Assembly (NCBI GenBank): GCA_016648135.1
Contig: JADDOH010000317.1
Location: 124,001-188,000, forward strand
From: Agrypnia vestita
Lineage: Eukaryota; Arthropoda; Insecta; Trichoptera; Phryganeidae
Direction of reading: 5' to 3'
DNA: 64,000 nucleotides
Part shown: positions 37,641 through 49,600 of the stretch, in pieces
Position numbering within the stretch: the first letter of the stretch is position 1
Layout of the letters: every line of letters begins with the position of its first letter
Made by a program: the position numbers and the translations under genes
The notes under the pieces: model-generated
Databases searched by the model: none
Told to the model about the DNA's origin: nothing
What the model saw: only the letters and a program-made list of their open reading frames with translations

Positions 37641-40600
37641 GTTATTACTATTAACTCAAGCCTGGACGTTTTTGTGATGTGTTTCGCTTCAGTAATTGAT
37701 CCTCTTGGCCCGTTGAAGCGTAAAAAAAAATCACTTTATTAACTTGATATCTTTTACCAATATAGAATCATTATTAGACTATTAAAATAATGTTTATAAA
37801 AATTGATAATCAAATACCGCCATTATCATAAAAATTTCACCTCAATACTGTATTACTAACTGTATAGTCTACTATTATTTTTATTCTTACTGTATTGTCT
37901 ATTATTGTCATTTTACTATTATTACTGGGTGGTCTGTTTTATGCAAACTGTATATAACTAACAGTATACAGTTTAACTATATAGTCCTACATTATTATTT
38001 AAAATTGCAAAGTTATGGAAATTATTTTTCAAAACAGTGCATTTTCAGTATTTTTTTTAAACACTTTTTCCGATGTACCGTTCCATATTCCATTGGTCTA
38101 CTGCTAATGGCCATTTATTAAAATTAGTCTTCTGGCAATGGTGATTGATTCTACAATCCTGTCTGCAGCTGAAAGAGAGGCTGACCTCAGAGTTTAACGC
38201 CTTCCATTCAAGTTGTCCATATCTTCAAGAGCTCTTGAAGATATAGAGTTGCCATATTATCCTTGCCTTGAGCCTTGAACATCAACCAACTCAATTTAAA
38301 TTTGACTCTTTCAGGGAAACGAAGCCAATGAAGTTGTATGCATTATGTAGAGAAATGTAATACAGATAACCTCAATTCAATGCGGTGCTATGAGAATTTT
38401 TCATAAAACTGGTTCAATTTTAAAATTTCATAGGTGCAGCACTAAATATGGTATTGGGGGCTTCCACTGACTCATAACCATACTTCCCCGAGTATTTAAA
38501 TATATTACGAAATCAGTAAATTACCCAGTGATATGAAGGAGGTACGCTTGTATGCTAGAATAAATGCATGTAGTCGGCGCAACATTTTGTCGTGATATAG
38601 CTTTTAACAAAAATATTTATAACATAATTATTCATTAGAAAAGCCAGCCACTCTAGTTCCTTAAGGTAAATCCATTTCCAAAAAAAAATCCAATGTCAAA
38701 TTGACATATTTGTCTATGGAATGGACACAATGTGCTAAAACATATTCATGTAATAAATTCTCTCATGTGTTCTTTATTTCTGTGATATTCAGAGCTTGGG
38801 GATCCTGGGCTCGGTGCCAGCAGCCTGGCTGATCCTCACACTCCTGGTGCTACTCATTTACCTTCTCACTCGCTGCTGCGATAGGAAACCACGTCCTGCC
38901 AAAAGTATCTCAGCATTGAAGGTCAGTGAAAGTTCACCCTTAATAATTAGTAAGAGATAGGTTTTGAGTATGAGAGTGTATGCGTATACTAAATATAAAT
39001 TTACATAAGACTACATTTATGTATCATGACTACACGATTTTCTAGAGGAGCAAAGTTAGTTTGTATTTATTACATATATTATTATGTACATACATATAAT
39101 ATTAGAATTACAGATTTAGGTAGGATATTTTATTCTTTACTTGTATAAGCGTGGAGCAGATAAATTAATTAATATGATTAATATGAATGATGTAACATAG
39201 CCACCTGAAGGACATAATTGTTTACGATAATGTATCCTAAAATACTGACAGTACTTTTTGTTTTTCCCAAAAGGTGACGTTATGTATAGTGGCCGTTTTC
39301 TGTTGTGGCTCCATCGGTGTCGGTCTGTACGGTAACGATGACCTGCATAATGCCGTTATACAGGCACTCGATGCTGCTAAATCCATCAACAATATTGTTG
39401 GTTCCATTAGGAATCAGGTTTGTAATTTTTCTTTATCTATTTTATCATTGTATGATAAGTAATACACTTTTTATGATAAATAATAAACAAATAAATTTAG
39501 ATAATCGTAGAGCTATGTAGACTTAATGAATTTTCTCTAATAGGTTGTACTGTGTATTACTTAAACATTTATTTGGCATATTTTATATTCAAATATTAAT
39601 TCTGCAGACTAACTCGATTGAGCTGGCCCTCGTGAAGAAGGTGAAACCTAAACTGACGGAGCTGGCGGACATATTTGACTCCCCAGTGTCCAACCAGACG
39701 GCCCTGGGCATCTTGCTTAATACCCTGTCTTCCGTCAGGAATAACACCACGATGGCCGTCTCTGCAGCGGCAGATATCAAACGCCCTCTGGCTGGTATTA
39801 ACATGGACCGGTCGCTAGAGGTGATAAGTGTAAACCAATTTTATTTTTATTCACTCCATGTCATTCATTTGTATAAAAAAATTTGTCATCTACCTCATAC
39901 TTAAGTTAGTAATACCGAAACAAATTGACTGAATAAAAGGGCCCACTAGCTGAACAGGTCTGGAATAGTAGCGTATATTTGATATAAAATGAAAAATATC
40001 AAGACTTCGGCACACAATGTTGTTAAATTCAGTGATGTACAAGATACCCTATACAAAGTATCTGGAATTCAAAATGCAAGATACTTTAAAATCAAGTATT
40101 TCAAATACCAGATACAAAAAACATTCTGGAATGGTATCTGAAATACTAGATACAAAATACCTATCTTCCAAATACTTTATAAAGATAAAATCCTTTTGTA
40201 AGAAAACACATTTTATTGAATGTAAGTTTATTATTTTACGTGAATTATTTACAAATAAATCGCGTTGCTCGCGCAAATGTGATAAAATAAAATATTATAT
40301 TTTTAAGGTTTTAATTGAGGCTTAAGTAAAACCAGTTCTTCAAATATTTTGTCGCTCATTTTTTTTCAATGAGGTCTCATTATAGGTACATCATTGCAAA
40401 AAAGTATCTTAGCAAACTTAGTATTTACAAAATACTAAGATATCAAAATAATGTATCTAAATACAAGATATAAGATGAAAATACATACATATGTATTTTG
40501 TATCTTGTATCTGCATTTCAAATAGATACTTGTATCTTAGATAAGTCACATCTCTGGTTAAATTCCAATACTACAAAAATTATGTATGTACATAATCAAT

Positions 40601-43600
40601 ATTTTTTTATAATTAAAATAGGAAGTCTCTTATATAATAAAGAAGGTTTTCTAAATGCATAATATGTTAAAATATTGACAAATTAGTTTATCCAATATTC
40701 AGAACAGTACTGGATTTTTGTCACAGGGACATCATTAATCAATCAATGAACATTATAGATGTCTCACAGACACGAAACTGTATTTTTATGGGAAAGTAGG
40801 TATAGAAGTCTTTTGACAAATAAAGTATATTGCTAATAAAAACTCCAAAAATCAATATAGATATCTCATTAGCGACATTTGTGGTCATTCAAGGGGAATG
40901 AAAAAGCTGTGGTGCCGGTCGCGCTGAGGATCATTACAACTCATATGTGAAACGTGGTGTGTAATTTAAATATATACAACTTCCAAAAATTAGTAGACAT
41001 GGTATTCTACCATGGGTGGAAATGGCGAACGTTACATTGTGTAAAATGATCACTTACGATAGGTCGTAAGCCCTATGTACACCCAAAAGACTTCTATACC
41101 TACTTTCCCATAAAAATACAGTTTCGTCTCTGGGAGACATCTATAATCTACATTGATTAGTTTATCTAATTTTACTTTTGTGTAATTAAAATTAAGATAT
41201 ATTAAGGTAACACCAAATATTTAGATTATAGTATATAGATGTATTATTTATTTCTGTGTTTTTTGCTTGCTAAATTTTGTTAAAAATAATGGTAAAAATA
41301 TCAAAGCAATATAAGCATAAATATAAGAAAAGTCTTAGTTGGTTAAAAGCATTTTAAAATTAAGGCTCGGTTGCGCCAGCAGAAGTAAATTTAGTTCGAG
41401 TAACATTGACCCGAGTAACTTTTTTTACCCTCAGCTGAGAGTAAACTCGATTTCGGGTTGTACAAACGTCTTTTTTACCACTGTCAAACCAATAATAAGG
41501 CTAATAGGATGCCAAGCGGAATAAACCTCAAATACCGCATTTGTCTATGGAATTTGATTTATTTCAGTTTTTCACCACTGGCGATACGTACTTTTGCGGT
41601 TCAAAACCAGTTCAAACAAACCACTTTATTCTATGAAACAAACCGAAAAAACGTCAAACCATCGCTAAAATAATGCGAAATTAAAAGTTTCATTTTAATG
41701 TTTACAAATTTCAATACGAAAATGACAGTGACAAAATTCAAATGACAAGTACCTATATGGACAAATGTCACATTTTGAAATCAGCTGTGAGAGGACGGCC
41801 ATTTTTTTTTACCAACGTTTTTACCAACCTATCTTGGAGTAAAAAAAAGTTACTCATGTATGTACTTCGGTGAGTTAAATATTTTTACCATAGATGGGGC
41901 AACCCGTTTTAGTAAAAAAAGTTACTTGAGTAACTTTTTTTTACCTTTACTTTAGATGGCGCAACCGGGCCTTACTGGTGTTAATTTTCAGGTATAATAT
42001 ATGGATGGAAATTTTGTCTGTTAAATCAAAGTCCGCAAAACTTGCAAGATTCTGGTCAATAAATAACTGAAATCTTATCGTCTATCTGAATTGATTTTAT
42101 AATCCTGATTTGAATCAATCGGAAAACCAAATGTGGGATTTTTGGGAAATTAATATATTTTTATAGTACTTGTCTTGTATTTTGTCACATATTTTCAATG
42201 TTTATTTTCAAATTTATTCTCAAAATATTGACATTATTGTCAGTGTTATCATATAACAATACTACACTAACGAATAAATTGAATAATTTTAATAGACCAT
42301 TATTATTAATTACTCATAGGCATACATATATTTTGCATATGCAATAGAGTTATGTTGTATAAATATGCACAAGTCAGTGTAAATTTGTGTTGAATCAAAA
42401 TAAAATGATTTCAATGCTCCAGTAGACTTATCATAACTGCTAGAGCCTTTGGGACTGGTGAGGGGAAATTTGTTTTTTTTGTCATGACCATAATATACCT
42501 GTATTAACTGTTTGTTAAACATATTTTTTTTATGGTTATAAATTGCTACCTGGGATAAAATCAAAAGTCAATTCTTAAACTATTCATTTATTATTTTATA
42601 TACTATATAAATAGACTTGAAGAATGAAGATGGTGGTAATGTCAATGTAATACATATTCATACCGTTACATTGCACTCCAATAAAATAAGAAAACATTCC
42701 CGTATCAGAGGTATTTAAAATAATATATATTGTAATCTTGATAAAATAGTAAATGAATCTAAAAGTAGGCTATGCAAAAAATACTTTCCGCCAACTCTTG
42801 TGCTGTTTAACTAGTTTAAAAATAATCTTTATTGTACTTAAAATAGTAGGTTTTTTATATTGCAACATAAAATTGTAACAAAATTAAAGGGTGTAATCCT
42901 GTTTATAGCGCTGGCGTCGTGGAGAATGGTGGCGATGGGTGGGTGCCATGGCCGCTTGGTCCGCACTGGTGGCGGCCTGCGCTGTGCTGCTGGTCGGTGT
43001 GGCGCGACACTCACGGCGTGCTCTCATCGCCTTCAGCGTGTGTGCCCTGGCCGCTCTGGTAGCCTGCTGGCTGGCTGCCGGGGCCGCCCTTGCTGCTGCT
43101 GTGGCGCTGGCCGATGCCTGCCATGATCCTGCTGCTGCTGTCACCATGATGGCTCCGCCTGACCTACCCCCGGAAGTAAGATATAACAAAGCTTTACCGA
43201 AAATATCAAACCTGTAAACCTATCGAGCTTTCGGATATTATAGAATGTTAAGGACCCCGTGAAGTTTTTATTATTCAGTATTATCATTTTCTGTCCTTCA
43301 AGGTTAGTCATTTTTATCTGTGTTGTAAAATAATTTTATCATTCTTTCTATTATACATAGGGCCGGTTGTTTCAATTTGGATTAAAGTAAGCGTTCGTTA
43401 AAAGCATAGATATTTAAGAAAACGGATCGTCTGATTGGTGGAGAACGCAAAAATCTATGCTTTAAACGAACACTTACTTTGATTCAACTTGAAACAACCG
43501 GGCCTTATTGTGTTAGGTTTATCTATTTTTTAAATAAAATAATTAACATCATTAATGTAAAAATTACAAGTAAAAATTCAACATGTTTCATGAGAGTAAA

Positions 43601-46600
43601 CAATGAAATAGTCTGGATTAAAAACGATTTTTGGATCAAATACACAAAGAACATGGAACATGACCCACATGGAGCGCAGAGAAAAGTCTGGAAAATATTA
43701 AAAAATCAGAAGAAACCAGTAAATGAATATGTCTGAACTACCAAAATCTCTCTACAAAGGAGTGGAAAGATATTTTGAGAATTTGTACAGAGATGAAGAG
43801 CAACACGAACCTAAAGAATCGCAAGTCTCCTGGTTTGGATGATATCTCATATGAAATGTGACGTATGTAGGAAATAATTTACCACATGAAATCTATAAAC
43901 TGTTCAATAACATCCTAAAAAATTGCAAGATACCGCAGGACTGGCATATGAGTATCACGGTTTCCATATTTAAAAAAGGAAGTAAAAACAACCCTGAAAA
44001 TTAAAGAGGGTTTTCTTTTAAGTTCGGTACTTAAATTATTTACAGCAATTTTAAAAAAGAAACTCAAACAAACTATCACAAATTGAGAAAAATAACAAGG
44101 ATTTAGGAAGAATAGATCTACAACCGACGCAATATTCGTTATACGGCAAGTGAAGGAGAAATCTATAGAGTATAATAGACCAAACCATGCCTGCTCCATG
44201 GATTTAACCAAGGTGTTCCGCACAGAACAGGCAACAAAGGTGCGGTCCGCTGATTCCGCTTCAGAAGCCTTCTGGATGTCTCACACAGCACGGGCGCACC
44301 GTGTGAGCAGCTGGAAAAAGAGCGATATTAGTACACGGGAATGTGCACCAGAGGCGACAGCAAAAGAATTTGCTTCGAGCAAAATGTCTAAACTCGACGA
44401 GGTCGTCAAGAATAATCGTCTTAAAAAAGACGGTTGAACTGCGAAGAAATACTTAGCTTGGCAAAATCCGCGCCAGCAATCAGCACTCCACAGAAGCGGT
44501 AGGTACCGAGCGTGAACGTCCGCTCAGAGTCAGCACACCGCAGAAACAGTAGGTACCGAGCGTGAATGTCCGCTCCGTGTCAGCACACCGCAAGGCGATC
44601 GCCGCCGATAGCAAGTACCGGGCGTGAAGCGAGAGCGCTCGGCGTTAGCAGTCAGCAACAGCAGATCTTGATGACGTAGTTCGGCTCGAGCTTGAGAGCG
44701 AGCGATGTCAGCAGGCAGCAAAATCGTAGGAGGTAGTCGGGTGAGTAAATGAAACACACGTGAAGGGTTTGCCACGGCGTTTTAAACCAGACTGAGGGTC
44801 GGTCCGCCTTGAATGCGATATTTATACCCTCGGCCGGGACCAGGAGGCCCCGGCCTCGAAGCCAATTAAAACAAGTTACAGTTTGCATACAAATGGCGCG
44901 TTTCGGCCGCTTATTTCTACTACATATATTACAGTTTTTTAATTATTAAATTAAACGCACCTCCCCCGGAGGATTTACATATATGTCATTACATTGACTG
45001 CGTCTCAATAAACAGTCTGACATATTGCGTGGCAACCTTGAGACATTATTATTAAAGCAACAGTTAAAATATATCTCATTTTCTGGCCCGGCGGGCTATG
45101 AAATTTCAACAATTAAATCTCTTAAAAATCCAAATTAACTTTTAGGTTTAGTTTTTTGTGTCTATTATATAGAGTGCGTCGCAGCGCATCTGTTGATATA
45201 TCACACTTTATTGTAAGTCGCAGCTTACTATAGTTATGAATTTTTAAACTTTTCAACAAAAAACTAATTTTGTAATTTATTCAAAATTATTTCCACATAT
45301 GAGTGTGTATATTCTCTAGATAGGTCTTGATCCACTGATCATTATACAAAAAGAATTATCAAAATCGGACACCTCTGACGGAAGTTATTCCGGTTTGTGT
45401 GTTCATATGAGCTTTTGTATGGAAAAAACCCAGCCCAGTATGTCGCTCATAAGCGGCGGCTGGTTTTGTGTTGGTGGTGTCAGACTTATGTTTCCATATT
45501 AATGTGATTGTGATTCACTCATTAATAATGTATTTGAAAAAGTATTTAGATTTTTCCTTGCCATAAAAAATGTATGTTTTTTACCAATGATCTGTTGGCA
45601 ATCTGTTATGCCATACAGTCAATCATTTATTGTGTCATCTGTAGACAACTTTTTATGTCTTACAGAGTGTGTGCATGTGTGTGACTCTACTACTTATCTT
45701 TTATAAGTGTTGAGACAACTTTAATGTTGCTTATCTGGCAAATATGATGATAATAGGGTACAAAATGCGCCTTGTGCGCAAATAAAAACATCTCCCGCCC
45801 GCTCTTTTTATTAAAACAATGAAAATGCGGTATTTTATTACATAGAATTATGATTCAGGTCCATCTGAAATCAAAAAACCATTAATTTCCATCATATTAG
45901 AGAGCTCTGAAATGTAAAAAAATCTGAACATTAATATTTTCATATAATATTTTCAGCAAAAACATACACATTTCAGATCATGCACTCTAACGCATTTCCA
46001 TTGTCATCAGCGGGATGCGTTCTCATGGAGCTGAGGCTCCGCATTCGCTCATCCCCTCTCCCGGGTGCCGCCGCCTGACGCCGAGACACGTATAAGGACA
46101 ACCACCGCGGCCGAGAACTCGCGCGCTGTCCTCGGCACGGTACCCATCCTCAACCGGGGCACGGCGATCGGCGTTGGCCCTGAAAGGGGCCTTTGCTCTG
46201 TTTCATTCACATGAGAAATTTCTATCATTTATATGACGTGATTACGTCAACTACAGAGCTCGAAAGTTCGGTTGCCTGACGGTAGGCGCAGGCAATGTCC
46301 TGTCCATAACACAAGGTGTAAAACAAATGCGGAACAAAAGGGAGTGTCGCTCCCAAAATATGTTGAATTTTTATTATAAAATTTAATTGTTAAAATAAAG
46401 TGTTAATTATTTTATTTACAACATGATGCCACAAAGGGAATTTAAAATTTTTTAATCAGTTATTTATGTTTTTATTAAAGTTTATATTTTTATAGTATTT
46501 TTTCCATACTCATTTTATCTGATTTCCATGCAGTGTTTCACCCGTGCGCCAGTTGCATATTCATCATTATTAATTTAATTAACAGATCGTCCGCTACTAC

Positions 46601-49600
46601 TTAAGCTGCGAAGTGACCCATGGTAACCCTTTCACGCAACGACTGAGGGAATCGCAACGCTCCGTATCTAATGTCCGCCAGGGACTCTTACAGCTGGGTC
46701 GCATTGCCACTTCCACATTCAATAATCCAGGTTAGTGTGTTTTGAGGCGGCCATCCACATTGCGGTATGCCTTCGCAGGTATACCGGAGCATGTATGCTA
46801 TAAAAGTGTACAGGCGAAAGGAGAAAAATTGAAATTCTTTCTGCTTGCGCATTTCTTTTTTTTCTTGAAGATTCTTTTTACCTGTGCAGTACAGACTAGA
46901 GCATGTGTGGGTGCTCACCTATGCAGTCACCTAAGGTCTCAGTTGTGCCGTAGCTGTGACAGAGAACGGTTGTGTTGTGTGCAGTGTATTTATTCTTTTA
47001 AAAAAATTTTTTTTTTAAAGTCGTAAGCGTAATTAAAGAGTTAACTGAAATTTATAAATTAGAACCGTGTCTTTGATACTTAAAGAGTAAGGACTACCAT
47101 GATCGCTCCAAAGAAGAAGCTGAATATAGAAAATTGCTGCAAAAGCTAAAAGAATTGGAGCCTGACACCAATAAGAATATAGTTATAAAAAAAATATTTA
47201 ATTTGTGAAGCAATTTACGAAAAGAGATAAAGAAATATAAAGCTCGGGAGCGTCATCAGACGACGCGTATAGACCAACATTGTGGTACAATAATTTATTT
47301 GATTTTCTGGGTATAAGACATTCTAGGGTATTATGCCGTGTTTTTAATAGGAATCATCATAAAGTTTTCATAATGATTCAGTGTTTTATGCATAATCTCA
47401 TCTAACAGCACAAATTTTGAATATTAAAATACAGATTTAAGGGAATAACCCGTATGACATTTTTTTGTTGATATTTTGCAAAACAAATCATTTTAGATTG
47501 AGTCCTCAACTAGGTACATTGTATTTAATTTTGTGTGCAGGCTTGCAGCCAGCACTTAGCTCCTTGACTGCGGAGACCAATGCAGCTGAGCGTGTGCTGA
47601 ACAGCCTCACGGCCCTGGTGGGCTGCCAAGCGGTGCGCGCGCACTACACTGCGGGCGCGAGGGCGCTGTGCGATGCGGGTCTGTTGGGGCTAGCGTTACT
47701 TCTGCTGGCTGCTGTGCTCGCCGGCCTGCTCTTCACCGTGCTTGTGTGGGTGGACAGCCACACTTGGATCTACATACAGAAGAAGTGAGGCGCAATGTTA
47801 TCTCCTTCAGTGTTTTTAGTAACCTCCAGATATTTTTCCCATTTTACGATGTTTGTCATAGTTTTTTAAAAAATAGCACTATTTTCAAAGCCCGGAAAGC
47901 AATTTGCTTAGTCAGAATTTTGAGATCTCTCGACGAGGAATTGGGAAAGACTCATCTCACTTAGATATAAAATAAGTCTTCACAATAAATTAATGTTTAT
48001 TTAAGTTGAAAATTTATCCACTCTGTATGTGAGTATACATACATACAACATAATATGTATTGAATATTCTTTTATTAAATGAATTATGTTAAGTAGATAA
48101 CGACTGCTTTTGTATTTTCTCGGAAATCCTCAGTGTCAATGAGATTAAAAAATAGTACTTGTTTGTGTATAAGCTGGTTAAACTTCCGGGAGATATCAAA
48201 TTAAAGCAATGTCATACAGCATCTATAATTTGTCAGTAAAATGTCACGTGAGAAATACTATAAACTAGCTGTACCCGTAAAAAATGACGGAACATTGGTT
48301 CGCGTCTTTGCTAAGCCCTAGTATATATTTATAGTACCTTTTTGAGGGTTCACGGAGAGGCGATCATAGCAACATGCGTAGAGCAGGTTTGCTAGCCCGG
48401 GGTTCAAGCCCTATCTTCGGCCGTTTAATTTGTTTTTAGCCGTGAATTTGAACAAAATTACGGATGTTACATGAAGTTACGGATGAACAGACAGACGGAC
48501 AAACACAGAAATTATTATGTTTGATAATATAAAAATATTTTTTTAGTTAAAGACTATATATGAGGAGTATAAAAGCAAAAGCAACAATATCCCGCTGAGG
48601 TGTTTTTGAGATAAATACAAAAAACCTTTCACTACTCAAATAAATTTCTCTGGAATGTACGTAACATACAACTTACTGGAAATAAGTTTTTTTAAATCAT
48701 TGCCACCTTAGTTTTCTTTAGTATAAATAAATATTTAACTTTTATATTTGGATATTGCTGTCTTTGCTATGATTTTCAATCTAAAATTGACACCAACTCT
48801 CACTTCAGTATGTAACGGCCATTTTAAATCATTTTTAACCAATATCCACTTCAACCAATCAACCCTAGCGGGGGAGGTTTGCCTTGCTTTCATACCCCTC
48901 ATATATATGATCTGTTCATTTTTATAAATGTCTTATAGGCGGGACTACGGCGGAGATGAACACGCCCCCTTCCTGCCCTCATCGTCATCAGCCAGCGGAG
49001 CCCTGGTGCCCACCGGCGGCGGAGCGGCCCCCGGAGGCGGGGCGCGCACCCTGCCCCGGAGCCAAGGGTCGTACAGCCCGCCCCCCCTCCCCCACCACCA
49101 CCACCCCTCGGCCCCCCCCTCCTATGGCTCTGCGCTGGCGATGGCCGCGCTGTCCCCCCCACTGCAGCACAGGCATGACAAGCGATAGAGCTTCTTTTTA
49201 TTTCCAAAAATAATCAGACTGTTGAATTATTTAAATTTTTTCATCGGCAAAAGCCATATATGTATTTGTGTAAGTAATATCATTCAAAACGACAATTCCT
49301 TGTCGTTTTCATAAATTCGATATAATGTGTAAAAAGCAGCATTTAGAAGTAAAAGCTATGGGTCATACATTTGTAAAGGCAGTTCATTTTAATTAGGATA
49401 AATTATAGAAGTCTCACAGAGACAAAGATTATTTTATGAGAAACAGAGTGCATTTCATTTTGCCTGTCAATCAGTGTTCCTTCATTTAATTAGATGAAGT
49501 TCAGCAATTTTATTTATTATTTTTCTTGTACGTAAATTGTATTTCAAGTATTAACATATTATGATCATGATAAAAATTTAGGCATCAAATTCAGGAATGA

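Noticed and set aside
42860..43189. Alternative frames over ttyh exon 5 on both strands
   Set aside because: They do not splice in phase with exons 4 and 6 and do not match Tweety TM3/TM4.
44150..44437. 95-codon plus-strand frame
   Set aside because: It fuses the end of a decayed LINE RT with unrelated GC-rich LTR-like DNA.
46176..46191. Histone-type 3' stem-loop (GGCCCTGAAAGGGGCC)
   Set aside because: The sixth stem pair fails, no histone reading frame lies beside it, and no purine-rich downstream element is present.
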